Shown: one piece after another, positions 23,626 through 35,356 of the stretch
How positions within the stretch are numbered: position 1 is the first letter of the stretch
How the letters are laid out: each line of letters opens with the position of its first letter
Source: Laburnicola sp. R22_1
Taxonomy: Eukaryota; Ascomycota; Dothideomycetes; Pleosporales; Didymosphaeriaceae
DNA length: 64,000 nucleotides
Assembly (NCBI GenBank): GCA_014281115.1
Contig: JACONQ010000005.1
Coordinates: 248,001-312,000 of the forward strand
Reading direction: 5' to 3'
The notes under the pieces: model-generated
The model's input: only the letters and a program-made list of their open reading frames with translations
Database searches by the model: none
Told to the model about the DNA's origin: nothing
Translations under genes and position numbers: made by a program

Positions 23626-25193
23626 TAAGAGTAAATTATTGCAAATCTTTTGGTACACGGTAAAACGCTGTGAGGGAAAGAAAAAAGTTTACTTCAAAAC
23701 CTATCTCCTCTTGAAAATAATAGAGAGCCTTTTTCTTCAATGCCTCTTTTCAGCCAGATTCGACAAAAAACGTCACTAGAATCAATGCCATATCATCTGG
23801 TTTTCCGGTGACTTGTGCAAGCGCGTAACGTCAGCTGGTTACGAAAGTAACGTAGAGACGTAAGAATCTCTCGCTCTCGCTCTCTCTCTCTCTCTCTCTT
23901 TCTCCGTATTTTAAGAAACGTTGACTACTTCTTTTCAACACGTGAACAACAAGGCGAGTTACAGACCTGCCCGCCCGCTATTCCTTTAAAGGCCTGCCCG
24001 TTTCATCTTGTGCCCTATCCATCAGCCCTCCACGAACGTACTCTACCCCTACAAACAGGAACGAAGGAAACACAGCCCAGCCCAACAATCTCCTTGTCCA
24101 TGTTTGCTCTGTGCTCTGTGCTCGTGAACATGAACACGAACACTTATGCGTTATGATGTTACCACCTGCAAGCTACAGCCCCAGCCAGTGCCCCACGAAA
24201 CCACATGAAACCGCTGCCCAGCGCCTCCGTTACAAATCGCGGGGCCGTCGTCGCACACCACCCCAACTCCGACGACGAACAGAACAGCGCATCAAACACA
24301 GTCAACAGCCGAGAACACCATCTCCCAGAGAAGAGAGAAAAAGACAAGCCTGAGCGAGTGGTAAAGAATAGTTGCGATTCCTAGATAAGCCACTGCCCCT
24401 GATGAAATCCATCAAAGCGTGTATACGGTAAACCAGGGCGAACCCCACAAATGAGAAGAGCTAGAGTAGCCAAAAAGACATTTAACAAGGTTCCAACAAT
24501 CGCTCGCTCCTCTCGACTCCTCATACAATGTGAAATAACGAAAGATCCAAAGCCACAACACGCGATTGACGTGAATCATCCCAGCCGTACAGTATCAAGA
24601 GACAGACTCCAAACATGTGGACATATGCACCAGACCCAATGACCAGATCGACACCGCCGCTACAAAAACCATCACCGCGCCGTGGTATACCAGCTTTCCG
24701 AACCCGCACATAAGAAATCTACCCTTTATGATGGTCCCGCAAGAGGCGACCGGGTGACAATAAGTTAGACAGCCAAACGCTACAGAACACCCATCTCTGT
24801 AACCAAAGATTTTCTTTGAAGAACGTCGAATGAACCCAAAATGCGACCAGTAACACCGTTATGTGCAATCCGCCGTGAATACGTAGCGCTGAAGACACAA
24901 TGCCAGAAGCGCTCTATCCGAAATGATGCTTTCGCTAGTGCGACGCCGTTGCCGAGCCGAATGGTATACCCAAGATGTCGAAGGAGATATCGTAGATTTG
25001 TACAAGGAGAATCGGTAGTATAGACGGGTGATCCTCCGGAGGATATCGGGAGAAGTGAATTAAATCCTGGAATGGCAGACTTGATCGAGCAAGAAGCTCG
25101 CATCAAGCATGCCGGGGTAGCCACCAGCCTAGCAACGAAAGCACACCGCAATGCCATCCGAATAGCACGTCTAGCCTCGTGCCAGCCGGGCGA
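23626..25193. other. convergent intergenic region
   Basis: About 1.6 kb between the ankyrin gene and the minus-strand hypothetical gene. Contains a CT-rich run (TCTC repeats) at about 23869-23903. Open frames of 60-125 codons on both strands have no features and are treated as chance. Confidence 0.5.
23869..23903. repeat. (TC)n microsatellite
   Basis: Nearly pure TC dinucleotide run interrupted by CG steps, downstream of the ankyrin gene. Confidence 0.85.
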
Positions 25194-25841
25194 TTACCAG
25201 CGACGGAACTGCTGCTGCATCTGTCGGTTGGGGGAGACAGAGGGGGGCGGGCTAGCAACAGCTCGCGTGGATGGGTCGACGATGGGGATGGCATTGCGGG
25301 TGCGCTGGGCTAATGGCTGGTGGAGCTTTGTTTGAGAAGAATTTAAGGCCGAGTAGCCGCCCGGGGTGTAAGGATTAGGCGCAGAAGACAGAACAAACGA
25401 AGGAGTGGGTTGGAGCTGGTGCTGGAGCGGAGACTGCTCGGGCGAGCCACTCGACAGCGACGAGCGATCCGATCCTGAAGAGTGTATAGATTGGAGCTGT
25501 TGTCCGAGGGTCAGCACATCCTGAGGCGATGACGTGAAGTGGCGAAGATGGCCGGGCGGAAGCGTCATGGCACTTACATCGTCCTCGGTCAAGAGATGGA
25601 AGGGGCAGAAGAGCTCGTCGTCCTCGAGATCGAACGACCTGGCGGCTTCGAAGTCGCGGCGGAAGGCGAGCATGGTTGGCGGTTCCACAACGAACTCTTT
25701 GGGGGTCCGTACTTGGCGGAACTGCTTGTTGTGCTGCGCCGCCGAGATCCGGGGCGCCCTCCGCGATCGGCCCCCATGGTGGTTGTGGTTGTTGTGGGCA
25801 TTGAGGTGTGATGGGTGGTGCTGCCCTCCGTAGCTGAACAT
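25194..25841 (-). CDS. hypothetical low-complexity protein, possible optional intron
   Basis: Not recognised. Read through, it is 215 aa: a His/Asn-rich start (GGQHHPSHLNAHNNHNHHGG), a basic stretch, a more ordered acidic segment at about 45-90 (KEFVVEPPTMLAFRRDFEA, DELFCPFHLLTEDD), then a Ser/Pro/Gln-rich tail ending FRRW. A 57-bp segment at 25577-25521 has a perfect GTAAGT donor and a TCAG acceptor. It is exactly 19 codons with no stop, so splicing (196 aa) or retention (215 aa) both keep the frame. The spliced form joins LTEDD to DVLTLGQQL. The ordered core suggests a real gene rather than chance. Function unknown. Confidence 0.65.
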   Translation of the reverse strand: MFSYGGQHHPSHLNAHNNHNHHGGRSRRAPRISAAQHNKQFRQVRTPKEFVVEPPTMLAFRRDFEAARSFDLEDDELFCPFHLLTEDDVSAMTLPPGHLRHFTSSPQDVLTLGQQLQSIHSSGSDRSSLSSGSPEQSPLQHQLQPTPSFVLSSAPNPYTPGGYSALNSSQTKLHQPLAQRTRNAIPIVDPSTRAVASPPPSVSPNRQMQQQFRRW

Positions 25842-27628
25842 GGTTGCGGCGTATTGGGGGGTTTGTTTGGGGGGTGAGGGTTGGGTGGGAGGAGTCGGTG
25901 AGGAGGGATGCAGAGCAAAACAAAGGAGTCGGCTAGTCGGCTTTCGGACGCAGTCGGGAGGCGGCAGCGGCGCTACGACAGGCGGCAGGATAGAGACGAG
26001 GGCGCAAGAGGATTACGAGCGAGAAGCATGTAGTGGTGTATAGCGAGGTCAAAGTACAGCGGAGCGGAGCGTGCGATGGCGAGGAACAGGGCGAAAGACA
26101 GAAGGCGAGCGAAGAGCGAGCGGCCGGGTCGCTCCTGCTCTTTTGTGGATGGGGGGCAGGCGGCTGCCATTGGCGCAGGCATTTGCCACCTGGGCTGGGA
26201 TCCACAGGACGGGCTAGCCGGGAGCGGCATGGTCAAGGGCGTCGCGCTGCGGGCATGAACACGGACTGCCCCGGGCGCTGCAATGCGAGGAAGGCCCCGT
26301 CAGGATGTCCGTGGTTCCTCAGCACCGTGCGGATGCGGATGGGCAGCGCATCAGCGTCAGCATCATGATGATGAGTCTGGCCAGGCCTGCACGGCGGCAG
26401 CGCGTCGCAGAGCAGCAGCCGCCGCCGCAGCAACAACAACAACGGTAGAGGAGGCGGTTGACGAGGAGGGCGGCCAGCCTCGTGTCTCCAAGGGGGCGAA
26501 GCATGCCAGACAGTGCTAGCCACTGGCCAGTTTATGCGGGCCGCGCGCTAGGCAGCTTGTAGCGGCACTGGACGCGCGCGGTGGTGGGCTGGCATCGTGA
26601 CCACCACCGTCCTGACCGCCATCTCACTCCCCAGGCCGTAGCCGCATACCCACCCACGCGCAGCGCACCCCGCCGACGCCGACAGCGCATTCGCATTCCC
26701 CCTTCCCGTCGCCCCGTCGCCCCATTGTTGTGTGCGTGAGACTCGCCGGCAGACGGCTCTGGAATGCCGCGCTGCGCTGGCCGTCGCTCCGATGAGGTCA
26801 CGCAGCCGCCGCGGCTCCAGCTTATCGCGGGGCGGGGCGAGCGCTGGCTCAGGCCCCGGCGGCCCCCGGCGTCGAGGGGTGCCCGCAGCGCCTAGAGCCT
26901 TCGAGACGCCCGCTGTGTCCCAACCTCCGTCTACCGTCTCCCCTCCGTCTCCATCGTGGCTGGCGACAAGACCCTTTGTGTTGCGACGTGCCGAAACATC
27001 CCGCAGGCGGGGCAGAACGCACCTCGAGCCACCGGGCCAATCACCCCCGCTCCGTGCGTGCGCCATAATTAGCAGCCCTGCACATCTGAAGCCCGCGTGC
27101 CGCTCGTGCGTGACAGTCCATCTTGCGCTCCGGCAACACAGCCATCGACCCATCGCTGCCGCAGGCCAAGCTCTGTCGCATTGACCTTGGCCCTCGCTTG
27201 CCGCTCTCGAGGTGGTGTGCACACTTAATCTATGTGAAGATAGCCGATTCGGTCTGTCTGTCAACTAACGAGCCTCCGATCCTCATGCCACAATGCCGTC
27301 AGCAAAGGTGCTGGTCGTCAGCACTCAAATCGAAGACCGCACAGCCTGGCGCAGTGCCAACCCAGTGTCGACGACAATCTCGAGCAAACAATCCACACCA
27401 AATAACCACGACCTTCACCTCTCCCGTCCAGCACATCGGACGGGTCGTGCCATACGGCGTCCTGCACTCCGACTCGTGTCCCAAATTGCCATGTCCGTCT
27501 GCTTAGAATCCGAAATACCACAACCCCGTCCAATGCCATCATCATAATGCTGCAGCCCCGTCCGATTGCCCAAATAGGTAGCGGTACGTACTGCCGAATC
27601 GTATCGCAGATACGGCCACAAGTCGACC
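25842..27628. other. GC-rich intergenic region
   Basis: About 1.8 kb holding the promoter of the hypothetical gene and the 3' side of cyclin C. Strong GC richness leaves long open frames on both strands (for example 238 codons on minus, 27264-26548), but they read as Arg/Ala/Pro noise without domains. A CAR-type trinucleotide patch lies near 26410-26445. Confidence 0.5.
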
Positions 27629-28613
27629 TTACTTGTCCAATCCTCTTGCTTTTACAAATTTGGCAATCTGGTCTTTGCAAGTCTTCTCTGTGTACGTATC
27701 CCATATCTCATACAGCGATATGAGCTCCTGAGTGCACTCGACGACCGCTTCCATGTCGACGTTGCTTTCTGCCAGCCAGTCAACGAGCTTCTGGACCCGG
27801 TTTTGGCTTCCTGCTCCTGCTCCACTCCGAGCATTCCCCAGTGCCTGAAGCGCACTGGCAACGCCTGCAGCATGAATCTGGAGCCCGCTCTGCGTGGGTT
27901 TGAGGACAACGGCCAGAAACATCGCCGTGACGGCAATCACATGGGGAGCATGGATAAGAGGGAGGTCCGTCAGATAATGGTCGTTGATTATTGACCATGC
28001 CAGGGCATTTTCCTCTTGGGTGAGCTGGAACTGGGTTTGCAACTCAGCTAGGCTGCGATATGGATGGTGAATGATAAGTTGAGAGTTCATTTCCGAGATC
28101 AAGGTAAATTCGCACTCGCCAATTTTCGAGATGTCGTTGAAGGACGTGTCCACTAGGAGCCCAGTTAGTGAGGAAGCTTACACTGGCAAACGTACCATAC
28201 CCCAACAATGGCGAGCCTCGGCCATCACCAGCCTGATGTGTTGCGGACACTCTTCCATTTTGCAAGCCAAATACAAAGCCGTGGCCATGACAAGCGCAGG
28301 ATTAGTACGCCGGATCTCAGTCTTGACATAGAAACGCCGGATATAGACTTGAGCAGTGGCCAGGGCCTGCTGTCGGATAGCCAGGGGTCTTGCCATCTTT
28401 GACAGATCTTTGGCTTGATTAGTAAAGCTCCTAGACGGAAACATTTGGCTTACTCTGGTGAAAATAGATGCTCAGATGCCGTCTGTCTGGTAGAGGATAC
28501 AGATTGACCAAGTTCCGTTCGGACTCCTCGAGCCTCTTGCGTTCCAGGGTTAGCTGTGGTTTTGTGAAAGTCCAGAACTTTTTCTGGGTAGATTCCCAGT
28601 AGCTAGATGCCAT
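27629..28613 (-). CDS. SSN8: Mediator-kinase cyclin C (Ssn8/Srb11)
   Basis: A 298-aa cyclin, partner of Cdk8 in the Mediator kinase module that modulates RNA polymerase II. Exons (minus): 28613-28454, 28413-28201 and 28152-27629; introns 40 bp (GTAAGC..AAG, very short) and 48 bp (GTATGG..TAG). The protein opens with [16 protein letters not shown], the cyclin C N-terminus. The cyclin box follows: [48 protein letters not shown] and [10 protein letters not shown]. The second cyclin fold ends in [14 protein letters not shown]. The exon 2-3 junction is the least certain, since several GT donors lie within 25 bp; the one chosen keeps frame and joins W-V-DTS. It shares a 460-bp divergent promoter with the SCaMC-type carrier. 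Confidence 0.93.
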
Positions 28614-29073
28614 TTTGTGCTGATAGCCGCGATCGAGAAGAGTTACGATTATTTAAAGGGTAGTCGTGATAGATGTCGTGATGGTGTGCAGTGTGGATAC
28701 CTAATTCCGACCGGCCAAACGGAGCGATAAATGACACGCAATCGAACCGGAACCCAGTAATACAACAGGACAGAGCGGACAAATGCAGATGCTGCTAAAC
28801 AACGCAGACAAGTGTCTTCTGTGGCTGTTATAAGAAAGCGAAGTGGGAAGGTTGGCCGCCCGAGCTCCTCCCGAAGCGGGCACGGTTGCTAGCCGGATTG
28901 TGATCCGCAAGCTCGACATCATCGCAGGCGCCCCGCCCATCATTCAACAACCACGACCTATGCACTCGACCGTCCGCCGTTGCTCCTTGACCGGTTTGCC
29001 CTCGCCCGACCGAGCGACGTCCTCTATAGTGCCCCCAAGCCCATAGCCATGATCGACCACAGATAACGCGACG
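28614..29073. promoter_or_regulatory. divergent promoter, cyclin C / Ca-dependent carrier
   Basis: A 460-bp region between two start codons pointing away from each other, so both genes' core promoters must lie here. No specific factor site is identified. Confidence 0.55.
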
Positions 29074-31266
29074 ATGCACACCGAGACGGCGAACGCCCAG
29101 GATGCACGGGTGGACGCATTGTGGGAGACCCTCGACACGCGGAAGCAGGGCCAGCTGGATCTTGCAGCGCTGAAGAAGGGACTACGGGAGCTGGACCATC
29201 GTACGCTTGCGCATCGCCCGTGGCGTCCCCCGCTAACCGGTGGCAGCTCTGAAAAATGCGGACCAGCTCCTGGCCGAGGTGATGGAGGCCGTAGACACGG
29301 ACGGCAACGGGCGCATTTCGTACAATGGTCAGCTACCGCAGCTGCCTCGCTATACGCTTTGCTGACCTTGCCGATCAAGAATTCCGCACATTCGTAAAGG
29401 AGACCGAAAGGGAGCTCTTTGAGCTGTTCAGGAGCATCGACTTCGACCGCGATGGCAGGATCACCAGGGACGAGCTCCAGGTTGCATTCGCGCGCGCAGG
29501 GCTGGCCGTTCCGAAGAGCAAGATGGACGTCTTCTTTTCCACGGTGGACGCGAATAGCGATGGGACTATAAGCTTCGAGGAATGGCGGTACGTTTCCACT
29601 GGTAGCGAGGCGCGTGCTTCCGCACCAACCAAGGAACAGCGAATCTAGGAGCCTCCATTCACTTTCACTGCTGACACTAACCAAGGGACTTCCTATTGTT
29701 CATCCCAGCCACCGCGCCGAATCTTCGAGAGGTCATGTCCTACTACCAGGCCACGCACCACATTAACGCTGAAGGCGACGTTTCCCTCAGTGATGATACC
29801 ATCCACGGACTAGGTATACAATTTCTCAAATCTTTCTTTGGCTCCCTCTTTCTCATAGCAAGAACACCGCCCCTCTCTACTTCTATCGTCGACGATTCTT
29901 TTGCATCGTTCGCCATGGCTTCGCCCGCCGACGTTGCGCCTTCTACCATTTTGCAGACCCTCCCGCCACGCGATGACCTTCATGTTTCTGTTGTCGAGGA
30001 TCAAGAGGACCTGGCTCAAAGTGTAGCATCTGTACTGATTGGTTCTTTTCCTGATATAGAGTACTTCGTGGCGGGAGGTATTGCTGGGATTGGTAAGTGA
30101 CCCCAGCACCGCTGCATTTGACGCATAGGCTCATCGTGCACTTACTATCAGTCTCTCGCACCTCGACGGCTCCTCTTGATCGCCTCAAAGTCTACCTCAT
30201 CGCCCAAACCAATGTCACCAAGGAAGCCGTAGCGGCGGCCAAGTCCGGCCATGTCGTCCGAGCTGCTCTAAATGCGTGGCGCCCGCTTGCTGGAGCAACG
30301 AAAGAGCTATGGCATGCTGGCGGCATGCGCAGCCTGTACGCAGGTAAGTTGCAGTGGTCCTCGTTGCAGCTTGTCCAGCTCATCAACAATAGGAAACGGG
30401 TTGAACGTTATCAAGGTCATGCCCGAATCCGCCATCAAGTTCGGTTCTTACGAGGTATTTATGGTTGTCCCTCAACAACGGATAGCGATCTGACGTCCCC
30501 AGGCCGCGAAGCGTTTCTTCGCTTCCCTCGAAGGCCACAGCAACCCATCGAAGATTCACTCGTGGTCCAAATTCGTGTCAGGTGGCATGGCAGGTAAGCA
30601 TTTCAACAGGCTATGACCCCCGGGGGCTTGTACTAATGTTATCAGGAATGATATCACAATTTGCCGTTTATCCTATTGATACACTCAAATTGTAGGTTTT
30701 TCCAGGCCTGTCCGACTGAGCAAGTTCTATACTGACCATCTGCCAGTCGTATGCAGTGCGAGACCGTCTCCGGTGGTCTTCACGGGAACCGCCTTATCAT
30801 TGCCACCGCAAAGAAAATGTGGCGCCAGGGAGGTATTGGCGCATATTATCGCGGCTTGCCTATGGGCCTAGTTGGCATCTTCCCTTATGCCGCTCTAGAT
30901 CTGGGAACTTTCGAATACCTCAAGCGCACGATTACAGCTCGCAACGCCCGGAAGCGTGGTTGCCACGAGGAAGACGCTGCGCCTGGCGGATTTATGACTG
31001 CGGCTATTGGTGGCTTTTCAGGAGCTTTCGGAGCGAGCATGGTGTATCCGCTCAACCTTCTTCGGACCCGGTTACAGAGTCAAGGAACCGTTCTTCATCC
31101 TCGAACATACACTGGCATTATGGACGTCACGCGACAGACATTGCAAGGGGAAGGCGTGAGGGGCCTTTTCAAGGGTCTCACGCCGAACTTGCTGAAGGTT
31201 GTTCCCGCTGTGTCGATCACCTATGTTGTTTACGACAAATCGAAGGCTGCCCTCGGACTGCATTGA
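29074..31266 (+). CDS. SAL1: EF-hand mitochondrial carrier (SCaMC / Sal1 type ADP/ATP-Mg exchanger)
   Basis: A 577-aa calcium-regulated inner-membrane carrier. Nine exons: 29074-29200, 29247-29327, 29380-29587, 29686-30092, 30152-30343, 30393-30454, 30503-30593, 30646-30691 and 30747-31266; introns 46-98 bp, all GT-AG. The N-terminal half holds three canonical EF-hands (DTDGNGRISYNE, DFDRDGRITRDE, DANSDGTISFEE) preceded by a degenerate one (DTRKQGQLDL). A long linker with low conservation follows. The C-terminal half has three carrier repeats marked PLDRLK, PIDTLK and PLNLLR (Asp replaced by Asn in the third). VSRTSTAPLDRLKVYLIAQ and GNGLNVIKVMPESAIKFGSYE identify the SCaMC/Sal1 branch, which exchanges Mg-ATP for phosphate in response to cytosolic calcium. 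The splice pattern was solved manually and is fully in frame. Confidence 0.94.
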
Positions 31267-32174
31267 TTGTCGCTTGGGCGTAATCGAAACTACGGTTTCG
31301 ACCTCACCCCGACCCCATTATCTATGGACAGGAATATCCGCACACCTGAAGTGGCCGCCATATGACCTGAAGGCGCGGGAAACGTCTGGACATGAGGATA
31401 TTCTTTCGACTCTGCCTACCTATCTCAGTCATACCGCTAGAAGTTCTCCCTAGACACCGCACTGGACCTCGATCAGCGCCTACCGACGTAGCCCCCACGC
31501 CGGGCCGAGCACTACTGGCTACCCCTCCCTCTGAGCTTTTCCTTTTGCATCCTTAGAGATACCCGATTGGGCCATGCTCAAATCATTTGAGTGATTCTGG
31601 CCCATACATTTGCATTACACGCTGCATGGTTCAACTGGTGACCTGTTTCTTTTTACACCCACGTACGCACACGGCGTTTGCATCGTGTGCGCTCTTTTTG
31701 GGAGCCGTCTGGCGTTTTCTTATAGACCCCCCCGCAAACCGACCATCATGTGGAGTTTTTTGAGATGATGCAAGGTTACGATTATATTGCTGAGAGTAGG
31801 ATTAGATAGGTGGGCGAATTATGTGTGTGTGTGAAATGGTATTTGGAAGTCCGAAATTCGAAACCGTGTAGTACACACATCTTGAGCATTTTGAAGTCTT
31901 GCGTACAATGTGATCAAGGAAGTGTGATGTTCCTACAATAACACAATCCAGTCCAGATGAAATCCTATAATGCGAGAAATGGTAGAGGCAGGCTACCTAT
32001 GTAAATGCGCCGAGCCAAAAAAACGCCGTCTAAGTATGCATACATGCTTCTCTCTCCTTCTCGACATGCCTCTCGTAGCAGAGGCCCCATATATATTCCA
32101 TAACGACAATTCATACAGAGCACCGCCTTGCTTTCTCAAAAGTGGTGGTCCGCTGTAACTCGTCCTTCCCCGGG
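31267..32174. other. convergent intergenic region
   Basis: About 0.9 kb between the carrier and the SNARE gene, containing both 3' ends. AT-rich segments near 31740-31960. No gene seen. Confidence 0.5.
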
Positions 32175-33025
32175 TTATTTCGTAATAACAATCAACAGCA
32201 CCAAAATGACAATCAGAACAACAATAATGGTCAGACTCCAGTTCTCCTTTGCCTTCCTACTAAACCGGTCCAGGCGGCCCCTTGCCCTCCGGAACTGCGC
32301 CTGGTGCCGATCAACACCCTCGTCCACCTCGTCGAGCAGCATGACCTGCCCTTCCAGCTCGTCTCCTATCTGCATGCTCAGCTCGCGTTGGCGCCCGATG
32401 CTCAAGCCTAGTTGGTCCAGCTGCTCATCTTGCTCGTTGATTACTTGGCTATGGTATTCATGGATTTGCTGGTTGGAGAGGTTCGAGTGATCGGGGGCGT
32501 CGGCGTCGGAGGGGTTGTCACGGTAGGGGAAGAGCGCGGAGCGGTTGGGGTCTTCGGGGGAAATGGACCGGTTGCCGGACGAGGGGTCGTCTGTGAACCG
32601 TACGGATTTCGAGACGGTGCGGGGTTTCGTTATGGCTGCGGCGAAGTCGGCGGTTAGGGAGGGGTCGTTGGGGTGGGTGAGGGTTGGCAAGGGGGCTGAG
32701 GTGGTGGGTGAGGGGGAGAATTGGGAGGTTAGGTCGGCGAGTTGGGCGCGGAGACGCGGGAGTTGTGATGTGATGGCTCTGCGTCGTAGGTCAGCACGAC
32801 GATTGAGGACGGGGTGGTTAGGGGGAAGGCGTACTCGTCGGCGGTGTCTTGGACTTGCGATTCGAGCGACTCGATGCCGGAGCGCAGCTGCTCCAGTGAG
32901 CGGGATATCTGGCCATCTTGCGAGTTGGGCGAGAGGTTGAGCGAGATTGCGCGTTGGCGCTCGAGGAGAGAGAGTTTGATGTGGTCGGCGAGGAGGAACA
33001 GCTGCGGCGGGCTCGTGGTCGACAT
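32175..33025 (-). CDS. SYN8: Qc-SNARE, syntaxin-8-like
   Basis: A 264-aa tail-anchored SNARE. Exons (minus): 33025-32835 and 32778-32175, with a 56-bp intron (GTACGC..CAG). The N-terminus (QLFLLADHIKLSLLERQRA, SRSLEQLRSGIESLE) is a helical domain of the type seen in fungal syntaxin-8 proteins. The SNARE motif at about 178-240 (INEQDEQLDQLGLSIGRQR, IGDELEGQVMLLDEVDEGVD) has Gln at the central layer. A single C-terminal membrane segment (WSLTIIVVLIVILVLLIVI) follows a basic KAKENW. Such proteins serve fusion at endosomes and vacuoles. Tlg1 is the alternative assignment. It faces the RING gene across a 750-bp promoter region. Confidence 0.8.
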
Positions 33026-33778
33026 GGCGCGGTCGGGTCGGGGTGGAGGAGGGAGGCTTGGTTGGCTGCGGACGATGGGACGAGCCTGTGGAGACGGTGG
33101 CGTGGCAGTGGCGGTGGCGGTGGCGAAAGCGGGTTGCAGGCCCGTTGCAGCAGCAGCGACGCGGCACGGCAGGAGCAGGCAGGCAGCCTGAGGCAGGCAC
33201 GACGAACGAGGTCACGGGAAGGTGCCACCGATAGGTTGCGTTTCCGTCACGTGAGGCGCAGGACCCGGACAAAAGCTCTGGCCGCCCTGGGGTAGCACCA
33301 GCGCAGAAGCAAACACTGAACATCATCATCTGGTGCATCGCTGCAGGCCGCACCTGCATATGTACTGTATCTGTATCATCATCATGTATGCATGTACACG
33401 GCGACGGTGACGCCCCAGGCTTGGCGTGCCGTCCCGGAGCGGGCCCCGTCGAATGCGGTGGTCGGGAGGCAGGACCGCCCGACCACATGCCTTCGCCTTT
33501 CAAGTTCTGTGCATGCTTCGCGTTTGTCCCACGGCAGAAGGCATGCCTGGCGCTGCATTCCAGCGGAAGCGTCCACACACACCCCGCCTTCACCGCCGCG
33601 TATATGACCAGCGCCCTCGCCGTATTGCTGCTGCTGCTGCTGGCCGACGCGAGGGCCACTCTCCCTCCCTCTCCACCCTCTCCGCCCTCTCCGCCCTCTC
33701 CGCCCTCTCCGCCCTCTCCACCCTCTCCGCCCTCTCCGCCGCCGCCGCCCTGTGCTCGCCGTGGACCGCCTCGGAACC
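33026..33778. promoter_or_regulatory. divergent promoter region with GC-rich 5' minisatellite
   Basis: A 753-bp region between the SNARE start (minus) and the RING-protein start (plus). Includes a CTCTCCGCC minisatellite just upstream of the RING start. Open frames crossing it only encode PPS repeats in one phase and Ser/Ala repeats in another. Confidence 0.55.
33661..33747. repeat. 9-bp CTCTCCGCC minisatellite
   Basis: About nine tandem units of CCCTCTCCR, with A/G variation at one position, ending in a GCC run. It lies 30-120 bp upstream of the RING-gene start, probably in its 5' leader. Confidence 0.9.
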
Positions 33779-35356
33779 ATGTCGTCGCCCGAGCCCATCC
33801 CCCCGCCCAACGACCGCCGCAACTCGCGCGCCTCGTCCAGCGTCGAAGCCACCGACGGCCTGCTCCCCATTGGCGGCCCGCCCAGCAGCCCCTCGCCGCT
33901 GCAGATCCGAGCCTCCAACTCGCTGAACTGCAAGAACCGCCGCAGCACCATGGCCAAGCAGCCGCCCGACGTCCACCTCCTCGAGTACGTCGCCGAGCCC
34001 GACAGCAACCTCGTCTGCCTCATATGCCACTCGCCCTTCGACCGCCCCGTCCAGCTGCTCTGCGACCACTTGTTCTGCCGCGACTGCCTCGACCATGCCT
34101 GGAAGGCCCATCAGGACGGCCATAAGACGTGCCCGACGTGCCGGACCAAGGTCAAGTCGGACAAGGACGTGCGGCCTGCGCCCAAGATTGTCAACACCAT
34201 GCTTGACGAGCTGGTCGTCAAATGCCCCCACGCAAAGTCGGGCTGCAGCTGGGTCGAGCAGCGTGTCAATGTCCACGACCATGTCATGCTGTACTGCGAG
34301 AACACGCTCGTCGAATGCCCCTCGTACGATTGCCGTCTGCACATCTCGCAGAAGGACTTCCACAAGGGCTGCTTGCACTATACCGTGAGCTGCGAGGACT
34401 GTCACACTTCGTTGATGAAGAAGGATCTAGAGGTGCGTCTGGCTGTTTCAGCATGCTCGATCCGTGTATTAACATCTTGACTATAGGAGCACCAGAGGGC
34501 CACCTGCGCGAATCGGTCGACAAACTGTCCTCATTGCGCTGTTAAACTGCTTAGGCTCGATCTTAAGCCGCACATCAAAGACGTCTGCGGCAAGGTCATT
34601 AGGCCGTGTCAAGGTACAATCGTTGGCTGTACCTTCACCGCCGAGCGTGCAGAGACAGTCGTGCATGAGTTGACTTGTCCAATGGCCACCATGGCACCTC
34701 ACTTCCGGGAACAGCAAGTCCGTATCGAGCGAAACGAGGCGCGCCTGGAACCGTTGACCCGAAAGGTCGGCATCCTGGAGGACGGGCTCTCGAACATAAC
34801 CAATATGCTGTATCCGGCCAACGCGAACGACTCGTCCTTCCCAGTCACCAACCCGTTGGACCCCAACAACTCCGATTCCTTCGCTCCTACACATCTCGTC
34901 CCTACCCCCGACTTCCGTCTGCCTTCTGCCGTGTTCCCACCCGTGTCTCAAAGCGATGCCTCAAACCCCGCCCAACCCCCTTTCGACTCGCAGGTCCACC
35001 ACCTCCTCACCCTGCACGACTCTCTCCGAGAAGAAGTCACGCGTATTGCGCACACACTCACCGAGGTCGAGGGCCGCACCAACTTGATGGTCATGAACGA
35101 GAGCCAGCGTGTCAAAGACGAGATGCTGCATACGAACGCGGCCATCAACGGCATGCGCATGCAGCTGCATTGGCTAATGAGTTCGACGCTGCACCAGCGC
35201 AATTCAGCGGCAAGAGCAGCCGCCAGCACAAGCGCGAGTGGAAGTACGAGCAGTGCGACGCAGAGTGGTAGCACGCCGAGGCCGGGCCCTAGTGCGACGT
35301 TCCATGCCCCGTTGAGGAGGCTGAGCGATTCGACAAGGCAAGATACAAAGCTTTAG
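33779..35356 (+). CDS. RING and TRAF-type zinc-finger protein (putative E3 ubiquitin ligase)
   Basis: A 507-aa protein. Exons 33779-34432 and 34487-35356; intron 54 bp (GTGCGT..TAG). I chose MSSPEP as start; an in-frame Met 27 bases upstream (33752) is possible. Residues 1-60 are disordered. A C3HC4 RING finger lies at about 79-122 (CLICHSPFD, CDHLFCRDC, CPTCRTK). Successive TRAF-type zinc fingers follow up to about 310 (CPHAKSGCSWVEQRVNVHDH, CPSYDC, CEDCH, HQRATC, CPHC, GCTFTA). Then come a short predicted coiled coil (about 318-345), a Pro/Asp-rich linker, a second helical segment with HDSLREEVTRIAHTLTEVE, and a Ser/Thr tail. RING fingers recruit E2-ubiquitin; the TRAF fingers probably hold substrate. 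Target unknown. Confidence 0.88.

Noticed and set aside
26548..27264. 238-codon minus-strand frame in GC-rich DNA
   Set aside because: Arg/Ala/Gly/Pro-rich noise with several overlapping frames; no domain.
33388..34125. 245-codon plus-strand frame with PPS repeats
   Set aside because: Overlaps the RING gene in another phase; the repeat is the CTCTCCGCC minisatellite translated.
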